64,000 bases of DNA from Pseudomonas paracarnis (GTDB lineage: Bacteria; Pseudomonadota; Gammaproteobacteria; Pseudomonadales; Pseudomonadaceae), in the NCBI RefSeq assembly GCF_904063055.1, contig NZ_CAJFCN010000006.1:124001-188000 (forward strand), written 5' to 3'. The position numbers were made by a program, and so were the translations under genes. Below, piece by piece: positions 54,360-63,876 of the stretch. The notes beneath the pieces were generated by a model. It did no database searches. It had not been told where the DNA came from and was given only the letters and a program-made list of their open reading frames with translations. How positions within the stretch are numbered: the first letter of the stretch is position 1; the number at the start of each line of letters is the position of its first letter.

Positions 54360-55637
54360 ATGAAAAAAGTAATGCTCAAGACCACACTTAGCCTCGCCGT
54401 TGCCATGGCATCCTCCCAACTGTTCGCCAGCGGCTTTGCGCTCAACGAACAGAGCGTGAGCGGGATGGGTACCGGTTTCGCAGGTCGCTCTTCTTCTGCC
54501 GATGATGCGAGTACTGTGTTCGGTAACCCTGCCGGTATGGCACGTCTGGAAGGCCAACAGATCACCGGTGGCGTTGCAGCCATTGATGCCTCCACCGATA
54601 TCAGCAATGTCAGCGGCCGCTCCGCTGGCAGCAACAAAGGCGATATGGTGCCTTTCACCGCCGTTCCTTTCGGTTTCTACACCAATAAACTTAACGACCA
54701 GTGGGCTGTCGGCTTCGGCGTCTATGCGCCGTTCGGCCTGGTGACCGACTACGAAAGCGGCTTCCAGGGCCGTGGCTTTGGCAGCAAGAGCGAAGTGAAA
54801 GTCATCACCTTGCAACCGACTGTCAGCTACGCCTTCAACGATCGCGTTTCCGTGGGTTTTGGCCCGACCATCAACCGCATCGCCGGTACCCTGGAATCGG
54901 ACCTGACGCTGAACCCTCGCGCGCCAGACACCAATATCAAGATCAAGGGTGACGACACCGCGCTGGGCTTCAACATCGGCGTACTGGTCCAGGCCACCGA
55001 TACCACCCGTGTCGGCCTGACCTACCACTCCAAGGTCAGCTACAAGCTGGACGGCCACACCGAAGTCACCGCACCGACCGCGACCTCGCCGTTCCTGCGC
55101 AGCAACCGCTATGACGCCTCGCTGAAAATCGACACACCTGAGTCCTACGACCTGTCCGTCACTCAAGACCTGACCGACGCGTGGAAACTCTACGCCGGTG
55201 CAACCTGGACACGCTGGAGCCGCCTCAAAGACATCACCGTCAAGAACGAAGGCGTCAGCGGCGCTACTGGCGGCGCGCTTGCCCCAGGCCTGGTCAGCAC
55301 AATCAAGGAAGACCAGAACTGGCACGACACCTGGGCCTACGCCGTGGGTACTTCGTACCAGCTCACCAAGCAAGTGGTACTGCGTACCGGCCTGACATTC
55401 GACCAGTCGCCTACCAACAACACGGATCGCTCACCGCGCATCCCGACCGGCGACCGTACCATCTTCAGCCTGGGCCTGGGCTACCAGGTCATGGATAACA
55501 TGACCATCGACCTGGCCTACTCCTACCTGAAGGAAGAGGACGTCAAGATTTCACGCTCCAACCAATTGGCCAGCTACAACGCCAAGTATGAAAACAGCGC
55601 CAACGGTTTCGGCTTGGGCATGACCTACAAGTTCTAA
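54360..55637 (+). CDS. FadL/OmpP1 family outer-membrane transporter
   Basis: This is an outer-membrane beta-barrel for hydrophobic molecules such as fatty acids, 425 residues. A signal peptide (1-23, ending SSQLFASG) is followed by the FadL N-terminal motif FALNEQSVSGMGTGFAGRSS, the plug segment, and alternating strands to the C-terminal GFGLGMTYKF. The substrate cannot be named; many pseudomonads have several paralogues. It is monocistronic and ends in a strong terminator. Confidence 0.94.
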   Translation: MKKVMLKTTLSLAVAMASSQLFASGFALNEQSVSGMGTGFAGRSSSADDASTVFGNPAGMARLEGQQITGGVAAIDASTDISNVSGRSAGSNKGDMVPFTAVPFGFYTNKLNDQWAVGFGVYAPFGLVTDYESGFQGRGFGSKSEVKVITLQPTVSYAFNDRVSVGFGPTINRIAGTLESDLTLNPRAPDTNIKIKGDDTALGFNIGVLVQATDTTRVGLTYHSKVSYKLDGHTEVTAPTATSPFLRSNRYDASLKIDTPESYDLSVTQDLTDAWKLYAGATWTRWSRLKDITVKNEGVSGATGGALAPGLVSTIKEDQNWHDTWAYAVGTSYQLTKQVVLRTGLTFDQSPTNNTDRSPRIPTGDRTIFSLGLGYQVMDNMTIDLAYSYLKEEDVKISRSNQLASYNAKYENSANGFGLGMTYKF

Positions 55638-55647
55638 CCGCAGTCGT

Positions 55648-55688
55648 ATAAAAAAGCCCCGCTCTCCTGTGAAGGAGTCGGGGCTTTT
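55648..55688. terminator. Terminator between fadL-like gene and glutathione peroxidase gene
   Basis: The GCCCCG and CGGGGC stem, extended by CTCC/GGAG pairs with a small mismatch, is flanked by A5 upstream and TTTT downstream. It serves the fadL-like gene on the plus strand and possibly the convergent peroxidase gene. Confidence 0.88.
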
Positions 55689-55701
55689 GTTTGGCTGGCG
55701 G

Positions 55702-56253
55702 TCAGGGTTTGGAAGCCAATGCCTGTTCCACCGCCTTGATCAGCTCCGGACTGTCCGGCTTGGTCAGGCTGGAAAAACTGGCCACAACATTGCCCTGGCG
55801 ATCCACCACATACTTGTAGAAATTCCACTTCGGCGCCGCGTCGGCCTGCTGTGCAAGCACCTTGAACAGGTGCACCGCATCCGGCCCCTTGACCTTCTGC
55901 GGCTCGGTCATGGTGAAGGTCACGCCATAGTTCACGTAGCAGACCTTGGCGGTTTCCTCCCCGGTCTTGGCTTCCTGCTTGAAGTCATCGGACGGCACGC
56001 CGATCACTTCCAGGCCCTGGCCCTTGTAGCGCTGATATAACGCTTCCAGGCCTTTGAACTGTGGGGCAAAGCCGCAGAAGCTCGCTGTGTTAACGATCAC
56101 CAAGGGCTTGCCAGCGAATTGCTGGCACAGGTCGATGGATTCCTTGGCCCGCAGCTTGGGCAATTGGCCCGCAAGCAACGGTGGGCAACTGGCGGCCATC
56201 GCCACGCTGCCAATAGCCATCAGGACGGGTACAGCGAGCCAGCGCATCTGCAT
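55702..56253 (-). CDS. Periplasmic glutathione peroxidase family protein
   Basis: The product is 183 residues with an N-terminal signal peptide (about 1-21, [13 protein letters not shown]). The thiol peroxidase core has catalytic Cys60 in [20 protein letters not shown] and the partner Trp143-Asn144 in [14 protein letters not shown]. The usual Gln-containing loop is changed to [11 protein letters not shown]. Extra cysteines at 23, 43 and 105 could form disulfides. It probably reduces hydroperoxides in the periplasm with thioredoxin-like donors. Confidence 0.9.
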   Translation of the reverse strand: MQMRWLAVPVLMAIGSVAMAASCPPLLAGQLPKLRAKESIDLCQQFAGKPLVIVNTASFCGFAPQFKGLEALYQRYKGQGLEVIGVPSDDFKQEAKTGEETAKVCYVNYGVTFTMTEPQKVKGPDAVHLFKVLAQQADAAPKWNFYKYVVDRQGNVVASFSSLTKPDSPELIKAVEQALASKP

Positions 56254-56287
56254 GTCAAAAGTCCTTGAGTCAGTTCAGACCCACAAC

Positions 56288-56407
56288 TTAGCAGATCGCC
56301 ATGCCCAGTTGCATCAATGCCAGGCCGCCCTGCTGCCAGCCCCACCAGGCCAGCAGCAATAACACCATCCCCACAGCCACCAGCATAAGACGCGCTGTCA
56401 TGCTCAT
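56288..56407 (-). CDS. 39-residue membrane micropeptide coupled to the MFS gene
   Basis: This is a 39-residue frame, MSMTARLMLVAVGMVLLLLA followed by WWGWQQGGLALMQLGMAIC. It has one hydrophobic helix (about 7-22), a Trp-rich turn and a short C-terminus. Its ATG overlaps the MFS stop (ATGA), the classic layout for coupled translation, which argues that it is real. It may be an accessory peptide of the transporter; no family was recognised. Confidence 0.6.
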   Translation of the reverse strand: MSMTARLMLVAVGMVLLLLAWWGWQQGGLALMQLGMAIC

Positions 56408-57612
56408 GCCGCCTCCATCTGCGCCTGAATACGTGCCACCGGCCGCTCACGCACCGGCCAATTCAGCGCGGCGGCGAGCAGGCTGAGTAAAATTGCCACC
56501 TGCCAGATCAAATCGTAGCTACCGGTTCGATCATAGACCACCCCGCCCAGCCACCCGCCGAGGAACGAGCCAAGCTGGTGGAACAGGAACACAATCCCGC
56601 CGAGCATCGAGAGGTTGCGCACCCCAAACAGGGTCGCAACGGTGCCATTGGTCAGCGGCACCGTGGACAGCCACAAGAATCCCATCGCCATGCCAAACAG
56701 ATACGCCGTGACCTCGGTGACCGGCGCCCACAGGAACAACACAATCACTACCGCCCGTAACAGGTACAAGCCGGTGAGCAGACGCGGCTTGGACATGCGG
56801 CCACCGAGCCAACCCGCCGTGTAGGTGCCAAATACGTTGAACAGGCCAATCAAGGCCAGCACCGTGGTGCCCACCGTGGCCGGCAGGTGCTGGTCGACCA
56901 GGTATGCCGGCAAGTGCACACCGATGAACACTACTTGGAAACCGCACACAAAAAAGCCGAAGGACAGCAGCCAGAAGCCGGAGTGGGAGCAGGCCTCTTT
57001 CAGCGCTTCGCCCAGGGTTTGCTGGCCCACCGTGACCGCCAGCGGCCGGTCCTTGAGCATGGCGACCAGCGGCAGGATCAGCGCCACCATCAAGCCCAGC
57101 GCCAGCAAGGCGGCCGACCAGCCGAGCCAGCCAATCAGGCCCAGGGTGCCGGGCACCATGGCGAACTGGCCGAACGAGCCGGCGGCGCTGGCAATGCCCA
57201 TGGCCATGCTGCGTTTTTCCGGCGCTACGGCGCGGCCAACCACGCCGAGAATCACCGAGAACGAGGTGCCGGACAGGCCAATACCAATCAGCAAACCTGC
57301 GCTCAACGACAGCGACCAGGCAGAGTCGGACATGCCCATCAGCACCAGGCCGACGGCGTACAACACCCCGCCGACAAACACCGCCTTGGTCGCGCCGAAA
57401 CGGTCGGCCAAGGCCCCGGTAAATGGCTGCGCCAAGCCCCAGATCAGGTTCTGCAAGGCGATAGCAAAGGCAAAGGTTTCACGCCCCCAACCGAATTCGC
57501 TGCTCATCGGCGCCAGGAACAGGCCAAAGCCATGCCGTACGCCCAAGGACAACGCCAGGATCAGCGCACTGCCTAAAAGGACCCAACCACTGGTGCGCCA
57601 CATCGAGGTCAT
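56404..57612 (-). CDS. MFS transporter
   Basis: This is a twelve-helix major facilitator of 402 residues. The loop 2-3 motif reads GALADRFGATKAVFVGGVLY and the helix 5 segment MGIASAAGSFGQFAMVPGTL. It looks like the monocarboxylate/oxalate-formate-like branch, but the substrate is unknown. GGAG lies 8 bp before the ATG. The 16-bp palindrome GCGGGTATATACCCGC lies 17-32 bp upstream, between this gene and the MarR gene, and is probably the operator. Confidence 0.9.
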   Translation of the reverse strand: MTSMWRTSGWVLLGSALILALSLGVRHGFGLFLAPMSSEFGWGRETFAFAIALQNLIWGLAQPFTGALADRFGATKAVFVGGVLYAVGLVLMGMSDSAWSLSLSAGLLIGIGLSGTSFSVILGVVGRAVAPEKRSMAMGIASAAGSFGQFAMVPGTLGLIGWLGWSAALLALGLMVALILPLVAMLKDRPLAVTVGQQTLGEALKEACSHSGFWLLSFGFFVCGFQVVFIGVHLPAYLVDQHLPATVGTTVLALIGLFNVFGTYTAGWLGGRMSKPRLLTGLYLLRAVVIVLFLWAPVTEVTAYLFGMAMGFLWLSTVPLTNGTVATLFGVRNLSMLGGIVFLFHQLGSFLGGWLGGVVYDRTGSYDLIWQVAILLSLLAAALNWPVRERPVARIQAQMEAA

Positions 57613-57628
57613 TTCTTATTCTCCGTTC

Positions 57629-57644
57629 GCGGGTATATACCCGC
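57629..57644. promoter_or_regulatory. Palindromic operator before the MFS gene
   Basis: GCGGGTATATACCCGC is a perfect 16-bp palindrome, 17-32 bp upstream of the MFS start. A near copy lies upstream of the MarR gene (58076-58089), so the MarR protein is the likely ligand. Confidence 0.75.
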
Positions 57645-57666
57645 TTGTAGTCGAACAAACCGCCGT

Positions 57667-58071
57667 TCAGGCAAGTTCATCCAGCAAGGCCAACAACATT
57701 TCGCGCTTTTCGGCGCCGAGCTTATCAATCAGTTTCTGTTGCGCTGCTTCCCACGCCGGCAACGCAGCGCCTAGCCGTTCATGGCCGGCGTCAGTCAACA
57801 CCACCAGGCGGTTGCGCAAATCGTCGCCCTCCACCAACTGCACCAGTCCTTCGCCTTCCAGGACGCGCAGGTTGCGCCCCAGGGTGCTGCGATCCAAGCC
57901 CATGGCGTCCGCCAGGCTGGAAATGCTCGGCTGGTCGAGACGCTGCAGGTTGCACAACAGAGAATACTGGGCAACGTTGATCCCGAAGCCGTCGAGAGCG
58001 CCGTCGTAGTGCCTGCTGACGCCACGGGCGGCACGTCGCAGGTTGGTGCATAAACATTGGGAGGCAAGCAT
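57667..58071 (-). CDS. MarR family regulator of the MFS unit
   Basis: This 134-residue winged-helix protein has the MarR DNA-reading part SSLADAMGLDRSTLGRNLRV and the wing VEGDDLRNRLVVLTDAGHER. Cysteines at 6, 8 and 40 leave open a redox mechanism like OhrR, but no OhrR-type signature is clear. It is upstream of the MFS gene on the same strand. The palindromes in front of both genes suggest it represses itself and the transporter. Confidence 0.9.
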   Translation of the reverse strand: MLASQCLCTNLRRAARGVSRHYDGALDGFGINVAQYSLLCNLQRLDQPSISSLADAMGLDRSTLGRNLRVLEGEGLVQLVEGDDLRNRLVVLTDAGHERLGAALPAWEAAQQKLIDKLGAEKREMLLALLDELA

Positions 58072-58075
58072 AGAG

Positions 58076-58089
58076 CGTGTATATACCCG
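58076..58089. promoter_or_regulatory. Second MarR-type operator, before the MarR gene
   Basis: CGTGTATATACCCG differs at one base from the core CGGGTATATACCCG at 57630. It is 5-18 bp upstream of the MarR start, where bound protein would block transcription or translation start. Confidence 0.65.
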
Positions 58090-58113
58090 GAGTTAACCAA
58101 TTGCAAGAAAGCG

Positions 58114-58845
58114 TTACAACGCCAGCCCGACCAGCACCGCGACTTCAAGCAGCTCCAGCAGTGCGCCAGCAGTGTCGCCCGTGGTACCGCCCAGACGCTT
58201 GACCATCAACTGGCGCAGCCACACGAAACACAGGGCCGCCAGCAACACCGCGATGCCGCCGCTGAAACCACCGATCAGGATGCAGGCCAACCCACTGAGG
58301 ATCAGCACCTGTTGGCCGACAATTCGCGGCAGATGATCTGACAGTGCCTGGCCCAATCCGCCCGCCCGCACATAGCGCGTGGTGAGAAACAGCGCCAGCA
58401 TCGAAGCACGTCCGATCAAAGGCGCCAGGATCAAAGCGGCGCCATTGTGTTGTTCGATCAACGCCACCAACGCGCTGAACTTGAGCAGCAGCACCAGCCC
58501 CAGGGTGACCACCGCAATCGGGCCGCTGCGCGGGTCTTTCATGATGCTGAGGGTGCGCTCCCGGTCGCCAAAACCGCCCAACCAGGCATCGGCGCTGTCG
58601 GCCAGCCCGTCCAGGTGCAGGCCACCGCTGAGCAGCACCCAGGCGGTGAGCAGCAACGCGGCGTGCAACAGCAACGGGGTACCCTGCAACACCTGGTTGA
58701 GGCCCCATAACAGCACGCCGAACAGCAACCCTACCAGCGGATAAAACAGCAACGAACGGCCCAGCTCTTGAGGCTGCGGCATGCCCGGCAAGCGAATGGG
58801 CAGGCTGCTGAGAAATTGCAGGGCGATCCAGAACGGCAGCATCAT
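58114..58845 (-). CDS. cobS: Adenosylcobinamide-GDP ribazoletransferase CobS
   Basis: CobS joins adenosylcobinamide-GDP and alpha-ribazole (phosphate) to form the complete cobalamin in the inner membrane. In 243 residues it has several hydrophobic helices and the conserved Asp-rich motif HLDGLADSADAWLGGFGD. It starts at the stop of the upstream phosphatase gene (one-base overlap) and is the last gene of the cluster. Confidence 0.96.
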   Translation of the reverse strand: MMLPFWIALQFLSSLPIRLPGMPQPQELGRSLLFYPLVGLLFGVLLWGLNQVLQGTPLLLHAALLLTAWVLLSGGLHLDGLADSADAWLGGFGDRERTLSIMKDPRSGPIAVVTLGLVLLLKFSALVALIEQHNGAALILAPLIGRASMLALFLTTRYVRAGGLGQALSDHLPRIVGQQVLILSGLACILIGGFSGGIAVLLAALCFVWLRQLMVKRLGGTTGDTAGALLELLEVAVLVGLAL

Positions 58846-59420
58846 CAGCGCCCTTCCTTCAACACGCCATCGGCCGCAACCTGCAGGCCGAACAGGGCAC
58901 CGTGGCCCACTTCGACATTCAGCAGTTGCTCACGGGGCAACCCTCGCGCCTGGGCCAGCAGCAGGCGCATTACACCGCCATGGCTGATCAACAGCACGCG
59001 CTGGCCAGCATAGGCCTGATGCAGCCGCCTGACAGCGCCAAGCACGCGCGCGGAAAACTGGATGACCGGCTCGCCTTCCGGCGGCGTGAATTCATAGGGG
59101 TTGGCCCAGAACAAGCCCAGCCCTTGGGCATCGGTGTCCATCAACGCGGCCGCACTCTGCCCTTCCCACGCGCCGAAGTGCAGCTCTTGCAGATCGGCCT
59201 CCAGAGTCACCGGCACATCGAGCTGTGCCCCCAACTCCTGGGCGAACAGAGCGCAGCGTTGCAGCGGTGAGCTGATCAGCCGATCCCACGGCCCCTGCCC
59301 CACCACTGCGTCGCGCATCTGCCGCCAGCCGTTGGCGGTCAGCGCATCGTCCAGGCTGCCACGCAGGCCTCCGCCCAGTTCGGTTTCGCCGTGACGCAGC
59401 AGGTCCAGGCGTAAGGTCAT
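58845..59420 (-). CDS. Alpha-ribazole phosphatase (histidine phosphatase family)
   Basis: This 191-residue enzyme of the phosphoglycerate-mutase-like fold probably removes phosphate from alpha-ribazole-5'-phosphate or adenosylcobalamin-5'-phosphate (the CobC of Salmonella). It has RHG at [20 protein letters not shown] and the second His in [16 protein letters not shown]. The ATG at 59420 overlaps the cobT stop (ATGA). The open frame upstream of 59420 lies within cobT and is not coding. Confidence 0.93.
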   Translation of the reverse strand: MTLRLDLLRHGETELGGGLRGSLDDALTANGWRQMRDAVVGQGPWDRLISSPLQRCALFAQELGAQLDVPVTLEADLQELHFGAWEGQSAAALMDTDAQGLGLFWANPYEFTPPEGEPVIQFSARVLGAVRRLHQAYAGQRVLLISHGGVMRLLLAQARGLPREQLLNVEVGHGALFGLQVAADGVLKEGR

Positions 59421-60472
59421 GCGGGGCGGTCCGCCACGGCGGCTTCGGCGAAGGTCGCCATCTGCCCGTGCAGCGCACACGCCAGGCGCAACAAAGGCAC
59501 CGCCAACGCCGCGCCGCTGCCTTCGCCCAGGCGCAGGCCCAGTTCCAGCAACGGTTGCGCATCGAGGCTGTGCAGCACATGGCGATGGCCCGGCTCGGCC
59601 CCCCGATGGCCGAACACCAACCATTCGCGGCACGCCGGGTTCAAGCGCACCGCCACCATCGCGGCCACGCTGCAGATGAACCCATCCACCAGCACCACGA
59701 TGCCTTCCTGGGCGCAGGCCAGGTAGGCGCCAACCAAGGCAGCAATTTCAAAACCGCCGAGATTGAACAGGGTTTGCAACGCATCGCTGCGCTGACCGGC
59801 GTGCAACCCCAGGGCGCGCTCGATGACCGCGACCTTGTGGCTGACCCCTGCGGCATTCAAACCGGTGCCAGGGCCTGTGAGGTCAGTGACCTGGCAATCC
59901 AGCAATGCGCAGGCCAAGGCACTGGCGGCAGTGGTATTGCCGATGCCCATCTCACCGCCGATAAAGAGTTGCGCGCCGCTTTCCAGGGCACGGCGTGCGC
60001 TGTCTCGTCCAGCTTGCAAGGCCAACTGCCCTTGGGCTTGGGTCATCGCCGGGCCATGCACGAAATTAGCCGTGCCCGCACCGATATTCAGGTGACGAAC
60101 GCCGGGCAAATCCAGGGACGGCGTGACCGTGCCGAGGTCAATCACCTCCAATTGCGCTTGCAGTTGCCGCGCCAACACGCTGATCGCCGCGCCACCGGTG
60201 ACGAAGTTTTGCAGCATCTGCCCGGTGACCTCTTGGGGAAATGCCGACACGCCTTCAGCGACCACACCGTGATCGCCGGCAAAAATCGCGATCCACAGGT
60301 GATCTACCGTCGGTTTGACCTGGCCCTGCAAACCCGCCAGCCGCACCGCCAGGGCTTCCAACTGGCCGAGGGAACCGGCGGGCTTGGTCAACTGCTGCTG
60401 ACGCGCCAGCGCCTGTTCGTGGGCCGTGGTATCCACCGCCTTGCAGGGGTTGAGCCACCAGGAATCGGTCAT
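59417..60472 (-). CDS. cobT: Nicotinate-nucleotide-dimethylbenzimidazole phosphoribosyltransferase CobT
   Basis: CobT makes alpha-ribazole-5'-phosphate from nicotinate mononucleotide and dimethylbenzimidazole. The product is 351 residues. Family motifs are [20 protein letters not shown], and HRGAEPGH near the C-terminus with the expected catalytic Glu. The start at 60472 ([11 protein letters not shown]) overlaps the cobU end by four bases; a longer frame to 60559 lies in cobU. Confidence 0.96.
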   Translation of the reverse strand: MTDSWWLNPCKAVDTTAHEQALARQQQLTKPAGSLGQLEALAVRLAGLQGQVKPTVDHLWIAIFAGDHGVVAEGVSAFPQEVTGQMLQNFVTGGAAISVLARQLQAQLEVIDLGTVTPSLDLPGVRHLNIGAGTANFVHGPAMTQAQGQLALQAGRDSARRALESGAQLFIGGEMGIGNTTAASALACALLDCQVTDLTGPGTGLNAAGVSHKVAVIERALGLHAGQRSDALQTLFNLGGFEIAALVGAYLACAQEGIVVLVDGFICSVAAMVAVRLNPACREWLVFGHRGAEPGHRHVLHSLDAQPLLELGLRLGEGSGAALAVPLLRLACALHGQMATFAEAAVADRPA

Positions 60473-60990
60473 AACGCAGTACCTTTCAAAGTCAGGGGCA
60501 GGCCGGCAACCGTCAGCACAACGCGCTGACATTGCTCGGCCAAGGCTTGATGCAGCCAACCGGCTTCATCCACATAACGGCGAGTCAATTCGCCCAGCGG
60601 CACGACACCCAGGCCGTTCTCGTTGCTGACAAAAATGATTTCCCCCGGCAGCGAAGCCAGGGTTTGCAACAGTTGATCACGCTCGGATGCAAGGCGAGCC
60701 GGGTCTTCGAGCATCAGAAGATTGGTGAGCCATAAGGTCAGGCAATCCACCAGCAGGCAGCGATCAGTGGCGGCGTTTTCCTGTAGCACACGCGCCAGGT
60801 CGATGGGCTCTTCAACCAGGCCCCAATGGTCGGGACGACGCTGGCGGTGCAGCGCGACGCGCTCGCTCATCTCACCGTCGAGCGGTTGGCTGGTGGCGAT
60901 ATAAATGACGGCAAGCCCGCTCTCTGCGGCAAGCTTTTCGGCCAGGCGGCTCTTACCCGAACGGGCACCGCCGAGGATCAATTGATACAT
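60469..60990 (-). CDS. cobU: Adenosylcobinamide kinase/guanylyltransferase CobU (CobP)
   Basis: This bifunctional enzyme phosphorylates adenosylcobinamide and then transfers GMP. In 173 residues the P-loop [12 protein letters not shown] is at 6-17, followed by the family segments [17 protein letters not shown] and [20 protein letters not shown]. It is separated from cobQ upstream by a 448-bp repeat block, so it may need its own promoter. Confidence 0.96.
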   Translation of the reverse strand: MYQLILGGARSGKSRLAEKLAAESGLAVIYIATSQPLDGEMSERVALHRQRRPDHWGLVEEPIDLARVLQENAATDRCLLVDCLTLWLTNLLMLEDPARLASERDQLLQTLASLPGEIIFVSNENGLGVVPLGELTRRYVDEAGWLHQALAEQCQRVVLTVAGLPLTLKGTAL

Positions 60991-61438
60991 GCAAAGGCCC
61001 CTGGCAAATGATGTGGCGAGGGAGCTTGCTCCCGTGACGGCCTGACAGCCGACGCTGATCCAGCTGACGCACCGCGACCCAAATGTGGGAGCTGGCTTGC
61101 CTGCGAAGACGGCCTGACAGTCAACACAGTTGGACCGTGTACATATCCATTTCTGCGGTAACGGCCACTTAGGGTTCCGCTTTTACAGCGGCTCACTTTT
61201 GAAAAGCGCAAAAGTAAGCAAAACGCTCTTGCCCCACCACTCGGCACCTCGCCCAGGCTCGGTGTGCCCGTAATCCGCCAGTGATTTGGGGGGCCGCCTA
61301 AGATCAAGATCAAAAGCAGATCAAGATCAAGGGCGGCTCGCTTCGCATCGTGGTTACCGTTGAGCACTACAGCGTTGTGTAGATACACATGGCTATCGCA
61401 GGCAAGCCAGCTCCCACAGTTGGATGGTGTGAACACCG
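60991..61438. repeat. Repeat-rich block between cobQ and cobU
   Basis: This is a 448-bp gap. It begins with a REP-like GAGGGAGCTTGCTCCC (61017-61032). A REP arm GTGGGAGCTGGCTTGCCTGC starts at 61084 and its inverted partner ends at 61417, but 286 bp separate the two arms instead of about 40. The insert holds the stretch CTTTTGAAAAGCGCAAAAGT, and a 13-bp direct repeat AGATCAAGATCAA at 61301 and 61318. CACAGTTGGA occurs on both sides (near 61122 and 61415). No gene is seen in it. Confidence 0.7.
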
Positions 61439-62890
61439 TCAGATCCCACATAGCTTGCGCAACAAATCGGTGTCCAAGTGGTGCTCCACCAAGTCCGCCA
61501 ACCGCTCGATATCGCGCTCGCGCAAGCCGTGATAATCCACCTCTTGCACATCCTGCAACCCGGCCCAACGCAGCAACGCGCTGCACGCAGCCGGGGTCTC
61601 GAATAGGCCGTGCAGGTAGGTGCCTAGAATTTGCCCATCAGGGCTCTGCGCGCCATCGCTGCGGCCATCGTCCAGCAGGACCGCAGCGCTTGCCAAGGCA
61701 GCGCCGCAGGTCACCCCCGCATGGATTTCATAACCGCTGACGTCGGCATCTTCCAATACCAGACGCCCACGCACATTGCGCAGTTGTTTCTCTTGTTCCA
61801 GGGTGGTGCTGAACGCCAGCAACCCAAGGCCGGCACTGGAGCCCGCGAGCCCTTCCAGACCCAGCGGGTCATGGACCTGCTCGCCGAGCATCTGCAAGCC
61901 GCCGCAGATCCCCAGTACCTTGCCGCCATAACGCAGATGCCGCGCCACGGCGGTTTCCCAGCCATTGGCACGCAGATAGGCCAAGTCACTGCGCACGCTT
62001 TTCGAGCCCGGCAGGATGATCAGGTCAGCGGCAGGTATCGCCTGGCCCGGCCCGACGAACTGCAAGTCCACCTGGGGGTGCAAGCGCAGCGGGTCGAAGT
62101 CGGTATGGTTGCTGATGCGCGGCAGCACCGGCACCACCACCTTGAGCACTTGGGCGGCCTTGTCGATCTGGCGCTGGTCGATGCCGTCTTCCGCCTCCAG
62201 GTGCAGGTCCATCACGTAGGGCAGCACGCCGACGACCGGTTTGCCGGTGCGCGCTTCGAGCCAGTCCAGCCCTGGTTGCAGCAACGCGATATCGCCGCGA
62301 AAACGGTTGATGATGAAGCCCTTGACCCGCGCCTGTTCACTGGGCGACAGCAGCTCCAGGGTGCCAACCAGATGGGCAAACACGCCGCCGCGGTTGATGT
62401 CCGCGATCAACAGCACCGGGCAGTCCACCGCCTCGGCGAAGCCCATGTTGGCAATGTCATTGGCGCGCAGGTTGATCTCGGCCGGTGAGCCCGCGCCTTC
62501 GACCATCACCACCGGGTAGGCCTGGCTCAAACGCGCGTGGGAGGCCAGCACCGCTCGCATCGCAATGGCTTTGTAGTCGTGATAGGCCACGGCATTCATG
62601 CTGGTGACCGCACGGCCATGGATGATCACTTGGGAGCCGGTGTCGCTGTTGGGCTTGAGCAATACCGGGTTCATGTCGGTATGGGGCGCCAGGTTGGCAG
62701 CCTGGGCCTGCACCGCCTGGGCGCGGCCGATCTCGCCGCCTTCGGCGGTCACCGCGCTGTTGAGCGCCATGTTCTGCGGTTTGAACGGTGCCACCGCGAC
62801 GCCTTGGCGTACCAGCCAGCGACACAGCGCAGTCACCAGGGTGCTTTTACCGGCGTCGGAGGTGGTGCCCTGCACCATCAACGTGGTCAT
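61439..62890 (-). CDS. cobQ: Cobyric acid synthase CobQ
   Basis: CobQ amidates adenosylcobyrinic acid a,c-diamide at four positions. In 483 residues the ATP-binding N-terminal half begins [20 protein letters not shown], with [20 protein letters not shown] and [18 protein letters not shown]. The C-terminal glutaminase domain has the nucleophile Cys in [14 protein letters not shown]. It overlaps the cobC end by four bases. Confidence 0.97.
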   Translation of the reverse strand: MTTLMVQGTTSDAGKSTLVTALCRWLVRQGVAVAPFKPQNMALNSAVTAEGGEIGRAQAVQAQAANLAPHTDMNPVLLKPNSDTGSQVIIHGRAVTSMNAVAYHDYKAIAMRAVLASHARLSQAYPVVMVEGAGSPAEINLRANDIANMGFAEAVDCPVLLIADINRGGVFAHLVGTLELLSPSEQARVKGFIINRFRGDIALLQPGLDWLEARTGKPVVGVLPYVMDLHLEAEDGIDQRQIDKAAQVLKVVVPVLPRISNHTDFDPLRLHPQVDLQFVGPGQAIPAADLIILPGSKSVRSDLAYLRANGWETAVARHLRYGGKVLGICGGLQMLGEQVHDPLGLEGLAGSSAGLGLLAFSTTLEQEKQLRNVRGRLVLEDADVSGYEIHAGVTCGAALASAAVLLDDGRSDGAQSPDGQILGTYLHGLFETPAACSALLRWAGLQDVQEVDYHGLRERDIERLADLVEHHLDTDLLRKLCGI

Positions 62891-63876
62891 GTGGCGTCCT
62901 TGTAGGCGGCCAGGGCTTCATCAAGGCGCAGCCAGTCGGCGTCGGTGTCGGGCAGGCCCAAGCGCACGCTGCTGTTGTGCACGAACAGGCGCAGCAGGAT
63001 GCCGCGTTGGGCCATGAATTCGTACAGCCGTTCAGCGTGGGGGGTAATCAACCACTGGAACAATGCGCAGCCGCCGTGCGGTTGAAGCCCACGGCGCTCA
63101 AGCAACTCGAACAGACGCTGGCCGGCTGCGATGCAACGACTGCGCTGGCGCGCATGCCCGTCGGTGTCGCGCAGGCACACTTGGCCCAACACCCGCGTCG
63201 GCCCACTGACGGCCCAGGGCCCGACCTGTTCGGCCAACAGCTTGAGCAACTTGCGCTCGGCCAGCACAAAGCCCAGGCGCACGCCGGCCAAGCCGAAGAA
63301 CTTGCCGAATGAGCGCAGTACGATCAAGCCGACCTGATCGGCATGGCTGGCCAGGCTCAAGTCCGGGGTCACGTCAATGAACGCCTCGTCCACCACCAGC
63401 CAGCCACCGCGCTGGGCCAACCGCGCATGCCAGTCCAGCAGGCGTTGCGGGCTCAGGCTCAAGCCCGTGGGGTTGTTGGGGTTGACCACGACCAGCACGT
63501 CGAGGCTGTCGAGAAAGAAGTCGACTTCCTGCTCCTGCACTTCGCGCACCACATAACCGGCGCGGCGCCAGGCTTCGGCGTGTTCGGCGTAACAGGGCGA
63601 AAGCACGCCGACCTTGCCGGAACGACGCAAGCGCGGCAGCAGTTGGATCGCGGCCTGAGAGCCCGGCACCGGCAGCAATGGGCCGGCGCCGTAGTACTCG
63701 CTGGCAGCCTTCTCCAAGCCGTCATCGGTTTCCGGCAAGCGCGCCCAGGCACGCAAGGGAATCTCGGGAATCGGCCACGGCCAGGGCGCCAGGCCGCTGG
63801 ACAGGTCGAGCCAATCCGCTTCGGCAATGCCGTACTCAATCGCGGCCTTACGCAGCCGACCACCATGTTCAAGCAT
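62887..63876 (-). CDS. cobC: L-threonine-O-3-phosphate decarboxylase CobC
   Basis: This PLP enzyme of the aminotransferase fold gives (R)-1-amino-2-propanol phosphate, the linker of the nucleotide loop (CobD in Salmonella naming). In 329 residues the PLP Lys is in [16 protein letters not shown], and [14 protein letters not shown] and [17 protein letters not shown] are typical. The ATG at 63876 ([12 protein letters not shown]) overlaps the cbiB stop. The frame upstream of it lies inside cbiB and is not coding. Confidence 0.95.
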   Translation of the reverse strand: MLEHGGRLRKAAIEYGIAEADWLDLSSGLAPWPWPIPEIPLRAWARLPETDDGLEKAASEYYGAGPLLPVPGSQAAIQLLPRLRRSGKVGVLSPCYAEHAEAWRRAGYVVREVQEQEVDFFLDSLDVLVVVNPNNPTGLSLSPQRLLDWHARLAQRGGWLVVDEAFIDVTPDLSLASHADQVGLIVLRSFGKFFGLAGVRLGFVLAERKLLKLLAEQVGPWAVSGPTRVLGQVCLRDTDGHARQRSRCIAAGQRLFELLERRGLQPHGGCALFQWLITPHAERLYEFMAQRGILLRLFVHNSSVRLGLPDTDADWLRLDEALAAYKDAT

